A DNA stretch of 64,000 bases from Nocardioides lacusdianchii (GTDB taxonomy: Bacteria > Actinomycetota > Actinomycetes > Propionibacteriales > Nocardioidaceae), in assembly GCF_020102855.1 (NCBI RefSeq), contig NZ_JADHZD010000011.1, positions 83,851 to 147,850 of the forward strand, in the 5' to 3' direction. Every line of letters begins with the position of its first letter. Position 1 is the first letter of the stretch. The notes below the pieces were generated by a model that was given only the letters and a program-made list of their open reading frames with translations, had not been told where the DNA came from and searched no databases. Position numbers and translations under genes: made by a program. This document shows positions 1 to 8,306 of the stretch, piece by piece.

Positions 1-873
1 CACCTCGTCCTCGCGGCGACCGCGACCGCGACCCTCGTCCTGACGGCGTGCGCCCCGACCGACGAGGCCGACTCCGGCTCCGACAGCGCCGCCGACGGCT
101 CGTCGGAGTCGCCCGCGGCCGACGAGTGCACGCCCGACTCGATGGAGACCATCGCCGACGGGACCCTGACGATCGCGACCGACGACCCGGCCTACGAGCC
201 GTGGTTCGTCGACAACGACCCGACCAACGGCCAGGGCTACGAGTCCGCGGTGGCCTACGCCATCGCCGAGCAGCTCGGCTACACCCAGGACCAGGTCACC
301 TGGGTCACCGTGCCGTTCAACAAGGTCGTCCAGCCGGGCCCGAAGGACTTCGACTTCGACGTCAACCAGGTCTCCATCACCGAGGCGCGCCGCAACGCTG
401 TCGACTTCTCGTCCGGCTACTACGACGTCGTGCAGACGGTCATCACCAACAAGGGCAGCTCGATCGACGGCGTCACCAGCATCGCCGACCTCGCCGACGC
501 CAAGCTCGGCGCCCAGGTGGGCACCACGAGCTACACCGCGATCATCGACCAGATCCAGCCCTCGGAGGAGCCGGCCGTCTTCGACACCAACGACCAGGCG
601 GTGCAGGCGCTGAACAACGGCCAGATCGACGGCATCGTCGTCGACCTGCCCACCGCCTACTTCATGACGGCCGTCCAGCTCGACGACGGCACCATCGTCG
701 GCCAGCTGCCGCTGCCCGCGGGCGAGCCCGAGCAGTTCGGCGCGGTGCTCGACAAGGACAGCCCGCTGACCGACTGCGTGTCCGGCGCCGTCGACGCCCT
801 GCGTGAGGACGGCATCCTCGACCAGATCAGCCAGGAGTGGCTGGCGCAGCAGGGCGCACCCGAGCTGTCCTGA
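1..873 (+). CDS. Amino-acid ABC transporter substrate-binding lipoprotein (5' truncated by window edge)
   Basis: Open from base 1, so the start codon is outside the window. The first visible residues are a hydrophobic stretch ending in LVLTAC at bases 40-51, a lipobox, so the mature protein would be lipid-anchored at that Cys. A Ser/Asp/Glu-rich linker follows, then a type-2 periplasmic-binding fold of the family-3 solute-binding class (LTIATDDPAYEPW near its start, later DFDVNQVSIT). It should capture a polar amino acid outside the membrane and hand it to the permease and ATPase encoded next. Its TGA overlaps the permease ATG by one base (TGATG at 871-875), so the three genes form one operon. 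The exact ligand cannot be read from the sequence. Confidence 0.9.
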   Translation, partial: HLVLAATATATLVLTACAPTDEADSGSDSAADGSSESPAADECTPDSMETIADGTLTIATDDPAYEPWFVDNDPTNGQGYESAVAYAIAEQLGYTQDQVTWVTVPFNKVVQPGPKDFDFDVNQVSITEARRNAVDFSSGYYDVVQTVITNKGSSIDGVTSIADLADAKLGAQVGTTSYTAIIDQIQPSEEPAVFDTNDQAVQALNNGQIDGIVVDLPTAYFMTAVQLDDGTIVGQLPLPAGEPEQFGAVLDKDSPLTDCVSGAVDALREDGILDQISQEWLAQQGAPELS

Positions 874-1744
874 TGCCGGAACGGGTGGCCTCCACGGCCG
901 CTGGGGACTGGGCGCCGTCCGCGGTCCAGCGCGACCGCGACGAGTGGCGGAGGCGTCGTACGCTCCGCAGCGCGGCGATCGCGGCGGCCAGCACCCTGCT
1001 CCTGCTCGGCGCGCTCGCTGGCGCCGTGGTCAGCTCACCGGGCTGGGACCGGGTCCGCGAGACCTACTTCAGCTGGGACAAGGCGGTCTCGTCGTTCCCG
1101 GCGGTGCTCGACGGGCTCTGGCTCAACATCCGCGTCATGGCGATCTGCTGGGTCCTGATCCTGGTGCTCAGCCTCACGGTCGCGGTGGTGCGGACGCTGC
1201 GCGGCCCCGTCGCGTTCCCGTTGCGGCTCCTCGGGACGGCGTACGTCGACATCTTCCGCGGCCTGCCGCTGCTGCTCGTGATCTTCCTGCTCGGCTTCGG
1301 TGGTCCCGCCCTGCGCCTGCAGGGGCTGCCCACCTCGCCCCTGTTCTGGGGCGGCACCGCGCTCGTGCTCTCCTACTCGGCCTACGTCGCCGAGGTCTTC
1401 CGGTCCGGCATCGAGTCGGTGCATCCCAGCCAGCGGCTCGCCGGTCGCTCGCTGGGGCTGTCCTACGGCCAGACGCTGCGCCACGTCGTGCTGCCGCAGG
1501 CGTGGCGGCGGGTGATCCCGGCCCTGATGAACGACCTGGTCTCGCTCCAGAAGGACTCCGGACTGATCGCGGTCCTCGGGGTCTACGACGCCATCCGCAG
1601 GGCGCAGATCGAGACGTCGCTCGACTTCAACTACACGCCGTACGTCGTCGCGGGCGCGCTGTTCTGCTGCCTCACCATCCCGATGGCCAGGCTCACCGAC
1701 CGCTACGCCCGCAAGAAGGGCTACCACGGGGCAGGAGGCCATCT

Positions 1745-1748
<4 letters not shown>
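873..1748 (+). CDS. Amino-acid ABC transporter permease
   Basis: Membrane component of the importer, 291 aa. I chose the ATG at 873, which overlaps the preceding stop, over an in-frame upstream ATG at 837 that would extend far into the neighbour. The protein has a basic N-terminal region (RDRDEWRRRRTLR), a first membrane span, and the HisM/GlnP-type permease domain. That domain includes the YVDIFRGLPLL segment typical of polar amino-acid permeases and the EAA-like cytoplasmic loop (AGRSLGLSYGQTLRHVVLPQA) that docks the ATPase. It most likely works as a homodimer with the adjacent binding protein and ATPase. The family is clear. Substrate choice (Glu/Gln/Asp or basic amino acids) is not. Confidence 0.92.
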
Positions 1749-2482
<734 letters not shown>

Positions 2483-2546
2483 CCCCACCCGTCCGGTCGA
2501 TCCGATTCGTCCGCTGTCGGTCCCGAGGAATAGCCTGACCCGGCTG

Positions 2547-2569
2547 GTTGGTTGCGCTCGGCAACCGAC
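2547..2569 (+). promoter_or_regulatory. Inverted repeat upstream of ABC exporter operon
   Basis: GGTTGC (2550-2555), a 5-nt loop, then GCAACC (2561-2566). The stem extends outward with one G-T pair to 2547-2569. It lies 40 nt before the exporter start in the 127-bp gap after the amino-acid importer. It could be an operator or a 5'-leader hairpin. No run of T follows, so a terminator is less likely. Function is inferred only from position. Confidence 0.25.
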
Positions 2570-2609
2570 GTGGTCGGCGGACGAGACGGACAGGCGAGGT
2601 GCGACACCG

Positions 2610-4433
2610 GTGGGCGAGGACGCGGAGCTGAAGGGCACCACCACGCGCGACGGCTTCCGGGTCCTGTGGGTCGGCGTCAAGCGCGAGCCCAAGGTCTTCA
2701 CGGTCGCCACCCTCGGGGCGGTCCTCTTCGGTGTGCTCACCGTGGCCGACGCCTGGGTGCTCGGCTGGTCCACGGAGAACGTGCTGATCCCGGCCTTCGA
2801 CAACGGCGAGATCGGCACCGACATGCTGGTCTGGGTCTTCGCGCTCTTCATGGCCGTGGCCATCCTGCGCGCTGTCGGCATCGTCGCGCGCCGCCTCGGC
2901 GGCGGCATCATGTACTACCGGATGCAGTCGCACACCCGTCGGGCGGTGACCAGGCAGTACCTCTCCCTCCCGATGGAGTGGCACCAGCGCCACCCGACCG
3001 GCCAGCTGCTGTCCAACGCCTCCTCCGACATCGAGGCCGCCTGGTCGCCGATCATGCCGCTGCCCATGGCGCTCGGCACCGTCGTGATGATGGTCATCGC
3101 GGTCGTCCAGATGTTCGTCGCGGACGTCGTGCTGGCCCTGGTCGGGCTGCTGGTCTTCCCGGCCGTCGTGGCGGCGAACCTCCTCTACCAGCACTACTCC
3201 TCGCCCCTGATGACTCGCGCGCAGGGCCTGCGCGCCGAGGTCAGCGAGATCGCCCACGAGTCCTTCGACGGCGCCATGGTCGTCAAGACCCTCGGCCGCG
3301 AGACCGAGGAGACCGACCGCTTCGGCGCCAAGGCCCGTGAGCTGCGTGACGTCAACATCCGCGCAGGCCGCATCCGCGCGATCTTCGACCCGGCCCTGGC
3401 CAGCCTCCCGGGACTCGGCGTCCTCGTGGTGCTCGCCGTCGGCGTCGCGCGCGTCACCAGCGGTGCCACTGACGCGGGCGACGTCGTCACCGTCGCCTAC
3501 CTCCTCACCATCGTCTCCTTCCCGATCCGCGCCATCGGCTGGCTGCTGGGCGAGTTCCCGCGCTCGGTCGTGGGCTACCGCCGCGCCAAGGCCGTGCTCG
3601 ACGCGCAGGGGTCGATGCAGTGGGGCGACGCCGAGCTGCCCCGCACCGAGGAGGGCGCCCTCCTCGAGGTCCAGGATCTCCACTACTCCTACGACGCCGA
3701 GACGCCCCTGCTGCGCGGAGTCGACTTCGACGTACGCCCGGGGCGCACCGTCGCGCTCGTCGGCGCGACTGCGTCGGGCAAGAGCACGCTGACCAGCCTC
3801 ATGACGCGACTCGTCGATCCCGACTCGGGCACGGTCCGCGTCGACGGGCAGGACGTCACGCAGCTGCGCAAGGGCCAGCTCTCGCGCAGCGTCTCGCTGG
3901 TCCCGCAGACCGCCTTCATGTTCGACGACACGGTCCGCGACAACGTCACCCTGGGCGCTGACGTCCCCGACGAGGACGTGTGGGCGGCCCTGCGCACAGC
4001 GCAGGCAGACGGCTTCGTCGCGGCCCTGCCCGGGGGGCTGGACTCCCTGCTGGGCGAGCGCGGCACGTCGCTGTCCGGTGGCCAGCGCCAGCGGCTGTCC
4101 CTGGCCCGTGCGCTGGTGCGCCAGCCCCGGCTGCTGATCCTCGACGACGCCACCTCCGCGGTGGACCCCGAGGTCGAGGCACGCATCCTCGCCTCGCTGC
4201 GCGACGACGTCGGCGGGTCCGCCGCCTCGCTCGTGGTCGTCGCCTACCGCAAGGCCACGATCTCCCTGGCCGACGAGGTCATCCACCTCGACGGGGGTCG
4301 GATCGTGGGGCGCGGCACCCACGCCGAGCTGCTGGCCTCCAGCCCGGCCTACGCCCAGCTCGTCAACGCCTACGAGGTCGACGCAGACGCAGACGCCGGT
4401 GCCGGTGCCGGCGCAGAGGGGACCACGCGATGA
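2610..4433 (+). CDS. ABC exporter half-transporter, subunit 1 (degenerate ATP site)
   Basis: 607-aa membrane/ATPase fusion starting at GTG 2610. An N-terminal type I exporter membrane domain (six spans, roughly residues 25-330) is followed by a nucleotide-binding domain. Walker A is intact (GATASGKST) and the signature is canonical (LSGGQRQR). The residue after Walker B is Asp instead of the catalytic Glu (LLILDDATSA), and the H-loop His is replaced by Tyr (VVAYRKATI). In heterodimeric exporters one ATP site has lost hydrolysis in this way, so I infer that this subunit supplies the degenerate Walker A/B half and the good signature motif. It overlaps subunit 2 by ATGA. It probably exports a drug, lipid or peptide; the substrate is unknown. 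Confidence 0.9.
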   Translation: MGEDAELKGTTTRDGFRVLWVGVKREPKVFTVATLGAVLFGVLTVADAWVLGWSTENVLIPAFDNGEIGTDMLVWVFALFMAVAILRAVGIVARRLGGGIMYYRMQSHTRRAVTRQYLSLPMEWHQRHPTGQLLSNASSDIEAAWSPIMPLPMALGTVVMMVIAVVQMFVADVVLALVGLLVFPAVVAANLLYQHYSSPLMTRAQGLRAEVSEIAHESFDGAMVVKTLGRETEETDRFGAKARELRDVNIRAGRIRAIFDPALASLPGLGVLVVLAVGVARVTSGATDAGDVVTVAYLLTIVSFPIRAIGWLLGEFPRSVVGYRRAKAVLDAQGSMQWGDAELPRTEEGALLEVQDLHYSYDAETPLLRGVDFDVRPGRTVALVGATASGKSTLTSLMTRLVDPDSGTVRVDGQDVTQLRKGQLSRSVSLVPQTAFMFDDTVRDNVTLGADVPDEDVWAALRTAQADGFVAALPGGLDSLLGERGTSLSGGQRQRLSLARALVRQPRLLILDDATSAVDPEVEARILASLRDDVGGSAASLVVVAYRKATISLADEVIHLDGGRIVGRGTHAELLASSPAYAQLVNAYEVDADADAGAGAGAEGTTR

Positions 4434-6238
4434 GTGCCACCGCACCCACCTCCGGCACCAAGATGGACTCCGGCGAGGAGATCGGCGCCTGGGCGACGAT
4501 CCGCCTCGGCATGAAGTACTCCCCGGAGCTCCGCGAGGGCCTCGGCTGGACGCTCGCCCTGGCCGTCATCGCCTCGTGCGGGCAGATCGTGGTGCCCATC
4601 GCGGTCCAGCAGACCCTCGACAAGGGGCTCAACGGCCCCGGCGGCCCCCGCTTCGACTTCGTCGCCTGGATGGGCGTGCTCGCCGCCCTCGCGATCGTCG
4701 TCACGAGCGTCGCGTCCTACGCCATGACCAACCGGCTCTTCACCACCTCCGAGCACGGCCTGGCCACCCTGCGCACCAAGGCCTTCCGCCACGTCCACGA
4801 CCTGCCACTGCTGACCCAGAACACCGAGCGCCGTGGCGCGCTGGTCTCGCGCGTCACCTCCGACGTCGACCAGGTGAGCCAGTTCCTGGTGTTCGGTGGC
4901 CTGATCTTCGTGGTCAGCATCGGGCAGATCCTGGTCGCCACCGTCCTGATGCTGTTCTACAGCTGGGAGCTCGCCGCAGTCGTGTGGCTCTGCTTCGCAC
5001 CGCTCTTCGGTTCGATCCGCTGGTTCCAGAAGAAGCTCTCCGCCGCCTACACCGTCGTACGCCAGCAGGTGGGCGTCCTGCTCGGCGCCATCTCCGAGCC
5101 CGTCGTCGGCGCCGCCGTGGTCCGCACCTACGGTGTCGAGGACCGCACCCAGCGCCGCATCGACACCGCGATCTCGGACTGGCAGAACGCCTACACCCAC
5201 GCCCAGACCTACACCGTCACGTCCTTCTCCCTGGGCGGCCTGTCGGGTGGTCTGGCCAACGCCGGCGTCATCATCGTCGGGATCCTGCTGGGCTTCACCT
5301 CTGACATGACCCCGGGACGGGTGCTCGCCTTCGCGTTCCTCGTCACCCTGTTCGTCGGCCCCGTGCAGATGGGCACGCAGATCCTCACCGACGCGCAGAA
5401 CGCCATCGCCAGCTGGCGTCGCGTCCTCGGGATCCTCGAGACCCCCGCCGACCTGATCGACCCCGGCCCCGAGGGCGAGGCGCTGCCGCGCGGCCCCATC
5501 GACGTGCGGTTCGACCGCGTCACCTTCGCCTACCCCGCCGGACCGCCGGTGCTGCGCGACATCGACCTCACCATCGACGCCGGCACCCGGGTCGCGATCG
5601 TGGGGGAGACCGGGTCGGGCAAGTCGACCTTCGCCAAGCTGCTCACCCGCCTGATGGACCCCACCGAGGGCTCGGTGCTGCTCGACGGCATCGACGTACG
5701 CCGCATCGACGCCGGGTCGCTGCGCCGCAGCGTCGTCCTCGTGCCGCAGGAGGGCTTCCTCTTCGACGACACCATCGCCGCCAACGTGCGCTACGGCAAG
5801 CTCGACGCGACCGAGGACGAGATCCGTGCTTCGGCCGTCGAGCTCGGCGTCGACGACTGGGTGGCCGGCCTCCCGCGCGGCCTGCACACCCAGGTCGGCC
5901 AGCGAGGCGAGTCGCTCTCGGCCGGCGAGCGCCAGCTCGTCGCGCTGCTGCGGGCCCACCTCGCCGACCCGGACCTGCTGGTCCTCGACGAGGCCACGAG
6001 CGCGGTGGACCCGTCGCTGGAGATGCAGATCGGCCGCGCGCTCGAGCGACTCATGCAGTCGCGCACGTCCGTGACGATCGCGCACCGGCTCTCCACTGCG
6101 GAGAGCGCGGACGAGGTGATCGTGGTCGACAAGGGCCGCGTCGTGCAGCGCGGACCGCACACCGAGCTGGTCGCCCAGCACGGCAGCGTCTACTCAGGCC
6201 TGCACCGCAGCTGGATCGCCCAGCACTCCCACGGCTGA
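4430..6238 (+). CDS. ABC exporter half-transporter, subunit 2 (catalytic ATP site)
   Basis: 602-aa partner of the preceding gene; ATG 4430 overlaps its stop by four bases. The membrane domain occupies about the first 330 residues and the ATPase domain the rest. Walker A (GETGSGKST), Walker B with catalytic Glu (LLVLDEATSA) and the H-loop (TIAHRLST) are all intact. The signature motif is altered to LSAGERQ. This is the mirror image of subunit 1, so the active site would pair this subunit's Walker A/B with the partner's LSGGQ. The match of defects argues strongly for an obligate heterodimer. Substrate unknown. Confidence 0.9.
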   Translation: MSATAPTSGTKMDSGEEIGAWATIRLGMKYSPELREGLGWTLALAVIASCGQIVVPIAVQQTLDKGLNGPGGPRFDFVAWMGVLAALAIVVTSVASYAMTNRLFTTSEHGLATLRTKAFRHVHDLPLLTQNTERRGALVSRVTSDVDQVSQFLVFGGLIFVVSIGQILVATVLMLFYSWELAAVVWLCFAPLFGSIRWFQKKLSAAYTVVRQQVGVLLGAISEPVVGAAVVRTYGVEDRTQRRIDTAISDWQNAYTHAQTYTVTSFSLGGLSGGLANAGVIIVGILLGFTSDMTPGRVLAFAFLVTLFVGPVQMGTQILTDAQNAIASWRRVLGILETPADLIDPGPEGEALPRGPIDVRFDRVTFAYPAGPPVLRDIDLTIDAGTRVAIVGETGSGKSTFAKLLTRLMDPTEGSVLLDGIDVRRIDAGSLRRSVVLVPQEGFLFDDTIAANVRYGKLDATEDEIRASAVELGVDDWVAGLPRGLHTQVGQRGESLSAGERQLVALLRAHLADPDLLVLDEATSAVDPSLEMQIGRALERLMQSRTSVTIAHRLSTAESADEVIVVDKGRVVQRGPHTELVAQHGSVYSGLHRSWIAQHSHG

Positions 6239-6258
6239 GCCGCGGACCGGGCAGCGCC

Positions 6259-6693
6259 TCAGGACGCGAGGACCTGGCTGATGAGCAGGTCGGCGTCGAA
6301 GAAGTCCGACTCGGTGCCCGGCGCGACGAGCGCCGCGGTGCGGGCGATGAAGTCGTGGATGTCGCCGGCTCGGGCCAGCAGCACGAGGTGCCCGTCGGGC
6401 GAGCTCAGCTCGATGCTGACCATCGCGCGGCCGCTGACCCCGACGGTGGGGGACACGTGCACGTCGCCGTCGCCGGAGGGGCTCTCGGTGCCCCGGATCA
6501 GCAGGTCGCGGCCGAAGGTCCACACCAGGTTGCCGTCGGAGGTGATGAACGTCATCGCCACGGCGAAGGGGTCGGAGCTTCGGTAGCCGAGGACGGTGTC
6601 GATCTCGTGGCGGATGCCGCGCTCGTCCATGCACTCGACCGTGATGTCCAACGCGACATCGGACAGGGTGTGCCCGCTACCGGACATGTTCAT
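6259..6693 (-). CDS. SsgA-family sporulation/cell-division regulator
   Basis: 144-aa protein of the SsgA-like (SALP) family, actinobacterial proteins that guide cell-division and cell-wall machinery. I choose ATG 6693 because AAGGAG lies 6 nt upstream; an in-frame start 20 codons earlier has no such site. It contains the family's compact core, including SDPFAVAMTF, VWTFGRDLL and the SPDG turn near the middle, and is close to the usual 130-145 aa length. SsgB-like members occur in actinobacteria that do not visibly sporulate, so this does not prove sporulation. It converges on the exporter operon, 20 bp away. Which SALP subclass it belongs to was not resolved. Confidence 0.85.
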   Translation of the reverse strand: MNMSGSGHTLSDVALDITVECMDERGIRHEIDTVLGYRSSDPFAVAMTFITSDGNLVWTFGRDLLIRGTESPSGDGDVHVSPTVGVSGRAMVSIELSSPDGHLVLLARAGDIHDFIARTAALVAPGTESDFFDADLLISQVLAS

Positions 6694-6794
6694 GGAGGCT
6701 CCTTGGGGTGCGCCCGGGGGTGAGGCCGGATTGAGTTGTTCATGAGACGACATCCGGACCCCCTCGTGATGCGAAACGACAAAATATGGTCAAC

Positions 6795-6810
6795 ACTGGT
6801 TTAGACCGGA
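6795..6810. promoter_or_regulatory. DasR-like palindrome upstream of ssg gene
   Basis: ACTGGTTTAGACCGGA differs at three positions from the near-perfect palindrome ACTGGTCTAGACCAGT, the core form of dre sites bound by the GntR/HutC regulator DasR in Streptomyces. It lies about 100 bp upstream of the SsgA-family start and about 90 bp before the divergent gene at 6897, so it could control either. Family knowledge plus resemblance only; no dasR gene is in the window. Confidence 0.3.
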
Positions 6811-6884
6811 TCTTGACCCGGACTCATGATGAACTTGACGTTACATGCGATTAGAGCCCTGCGTGGGCGTGTGGCGCAGCCCGG

Positions 6885-6890
6885 TAGGTT
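6885..6890 (+). promoter_or_regulatory. -10 box of a leaderless gene
   Basis: TAGGTT ends 7 nt before the first base of ATG 6897, the position a -10 box has when transcription starts at the start codon. No ribosome-binding site is visible before this ATG. Confidence 0.5.
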
Positions 6891-6896
6891 TTCCCC

Positions 6897-7394
6897 ATGA
6901 CAGGGGCAGCGAAGCGCATCGCTCTCGAGATCCTGGGGTGGGTGCTCCTGCTCCTGGGCGTGGCCGCGATCTTCCTGCCCGGCCCGGGGCTGCTCGGCAT
7001 CTTCGCCGGGCTCGCCCTGCTCTCCCAGCAGTACGACTGGGCCGAGCGCCGCGTGGAGCCCGTCCGCATCCGCGCGCTCCTGGGTGCGGCGGAGGGCGTG
7101 GAGACGTGGCCGCGCATCGTCGCCTCGTGCCTGGGCGCCGTGGCGCTGGCCGCGTGCGGCGTGCTCTGGATCATCAAGCCGCCGGCGCCCGAGTGGTGGC
7201 CGGTGTCGGAGACGTGGTGGCTGCCGGGCGGGATCTGGACGGGCATCACCCAGGTCGCGTCGGCGTTCATCGCGATCGCGTTGATCGTCTACAGCTACCG
7301 CCGCTTCCACGGCCACCCGGAGAAGGCCGCGGAGCTGCGCCGCCAGATCAAGGGCGAGGGCTCCGAGCGCGAGCAGGCCGCCGACCGGTCCTGA
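6897..7394 (+). CDS. PGPGW-family (TIGR02611-like) integral membrane protein
   Basis: 165 aa with membrane spans at about residues 10-40, 75-95 and 115-135. The first spans carry the diagnostic FLPGPGLLG turn of the PGPGW transmembrane family. The C-terminus is charged (HPEKAAELRRQIKGEGSE) and probably cytoplasmic. The function of this family is not known. Start ATG 6897 has no Shine-Dalgarno but a well-placed TAGGTT, so the mRNA is probably leaderless. It stands alone between the ssg gene and tRNA-Val and belongs to the stable chromosome, not to the element inserted downstream. Confidence 0.8.
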   Translation: MTGAAKRIALEILGWVLLLLGVAAIFLPGPGLLGIFAGLALLSQQYDWAERRVEPVRIRALLGAAEGVETWPRIVASCLGAVALAACGVLWIIKPPAPEWWPVSETWWLPGGIWTGITQVASAFIAIALIVYSYRRFHGHPEKAAELRRQIKGEGSEREQAADRS

Positions 7395-7414
7395 GCGGAC
7401 CTCGGACCCCCTGA

Positions 7415-7445
7415 TTGCAGTGGCGCTGCCGCCATGGGATATCGT
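7415..7445 (+). promoter_or_regulatory. Probable tRNA-Val promoter
   Basis: TTGCAG (7415-7420) and TATCGT (7440-7445) with a 19-nt spacer, 11 nt before the mature 5' end of the tRNA. The -35 and -10 both fit the vegetative consensus, though the spacer is on the long side. Confidence 0.45.
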
Positions 7446-7456
7446 TCCGGCGTCGC

Positions 7457-7528
7457 GGGCGATTGGCGCAGTGGTAGCGCGCTTCGTTCACACCGAAGAG
7501 GTCACTGGTTCGAACCCAGTATCGCCCA
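7457..7528 (+). tRNA. tRNA-Val (anticodon CAC)
   Basis: Complete 72-nt cloverleaf. The acceptor GGGCGAT pairs with ATCGCCC (7521-7527), the D-arm is GCGC/GCGC, and the anticodon stem CTTCG/CGAAG has loop TTCACAC, giving anticodon CAC (codon GUG). The T-arm is ACTGG/CCAGT with TTCGAAC. Discriminator is A; CCA is not encoded. The 3' end from 7509 is the left copy of the 22-bp repeat bounding the integrative element. The tRNA stays intact because the incoming DNA supplies an identical 3' end. Confidence 0.95.
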
Positions 7529-7530
7529 CC
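7509..7530 (+). repeat. attL core (22-bp direct repeat, tRNA-Val 3' end)
   Basis: Begins TTCGAACCCAGT and ends ATCGCCCACC. It is identical to 22648-22669, and similarity stops at both edges. It covers the T-loop and acceptor 3' strand plus two downstream bases. Confidence 0.9.
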
Positions 7531-7545
7531 CGAGTAGCTGCAGGT

Positions 7546-7579
7546 GAGAGGCCCTTTCCCATCCGGGGAAGGGCCTCTC
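7546..7579 (+). terminator. Terminator-like hairpin after tRNA-Val
   Basis: GAGAGGCCCTT at 7546-7556 pairs with AAGGGCCTCTC ending at 7579, around a short GC-rich centre. It lies 18 nt after the tRNA and inside the element, so it now ends tRNA transcription. The native terminator was displaced to 22685-22705. Confidence 0.7.
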
Positions 7580-7600
7580 GTGCAACATACGTGCAACAAG
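7580..7600 (+). other. Putative integrase arm-type sites, left end
   Basis: Two direct copies of GTGCAAC (7580-7586 and 7591-7597, the second continuing CAAG), 50-70 nt inside attL. The same pair in the same orientation occurs near the right end (22511-22530). Paired direct repeats flanking the core are what the N-terminal domain of lambda-type integrases binds. Confidence 0.5.
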
Positions 7601-7683
7601 ACCGACGCTGATCCGGCCAATGCTTGGCATGACTTGCTGTGTCGTTCGGCGGTGCGGCCGCTGTCAGCGGGGCCCACCGATCG

Positions 7684-7881
7684 TCAGGAATGCCCGGCGG
7701 GAATTTGTCGAGGGGTGGCCTCGAGGTCCTCGAGCTTGATCCGGATAGCGCGCTTGCCACAGCGGTACGCCGGGAGGTTGCCGGCGGCGATCCAGCGGCG
7801 GATGGTCTTGGTCGAGACCGACATGGCCTCGGCGGCCTCCTCGAGGCTGAGGTAGACGGGGATGGTGCGTCGTTCAGCCAT
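7684..7881 (-). CDS. Excisionase-like helix-turn-helix protein
   Basis: 65 aa from ATG 7881. It is a single winged-helix/MerR-like HTH of the excisionase class: SLEEAAEAMSVSTKTIRRWI followed by a wing with AYRCGKRAIRIKLEDLEA. Such proteins bind attL/attR and bend DNA so that the integrase excises rather than integrates. It lies 150 bp from attL, the expected place, and overlaps the upstream HTH gene by 8 bp. Whether it is the excisionase or an operon regulator cannot be decided from sequence. Confidence 0.7.
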   Translation of the reverse strand: MAERRTIPVYLSLEEAAEAMSVSTKTIRRWIAAGNLPAYRCGKRAIRIKLEDLEATPRQIPAGHS

Positions 7882-8113
7882 CCGAGCCCACCTCCGTGTG
7901 CGTGATGGTCGCTGAGGCGAGGAAGCGTCGGGCTTCGGCGACGGTGATGTACAGCCGGCCGACGCCTTGGAAGCGGGTCCACCTGGGTCCCACGCCACGC
8001 TGGCGCCAGTCGCGGACGGTGCGCTGGGGTGTGCGGATGAGGTCGCAGAACTCTTCGAACAGGATCAGGTTGTTGTCGTCCCAGTCGTCGGGGATGCCGA
8101 TGGGTGTCACCAT
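7874..8113 (-). CDS. MerR-like HTH DNA-binding protein
   Basis: 79 aa; ATG 8113 with AAAGGCGA upstream. The core has a helix-turn-helix (FCDLIRTPQRTVRDWRQRGV) followed by GPRWTRFQGVGRLYITVAEARRFL, the wing-like tail typical of small HTH proteins paired with excisionases in actinobacterial plasmids and elements. It is translationally coupled to the next HTH gene (8-bp overlap). Likely role: regulation or accessory excision factor of the element. I could not separate these. Confidence 0.65.
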   Translation of the reverse strand: MVTPIGIPDDWDDNNLILFEEFCDLIRTPQRTVRDWRQRGVGPRWTRFQGVGRLYITVAEARRFLASATITHTEVGSDG

Positions 8114-8306
8114 CACGTCGCCTTTCGTCGTGGCCGTCGACGGATTCGAGGGCCTTCTCCCGGAAAAGCAACGGCCTGCTGTGCGGATCGGACATCCGCT
8201 GGCCATCCGTTGGTCATGCGATGGTCATCCGTGTCGAGGTCGGCGTCTCCGTAGTCACCTATGTCGTCGCTGGTCCCTCGAGCGATCACCCTTGGGGAAA
8301 CCCGGA

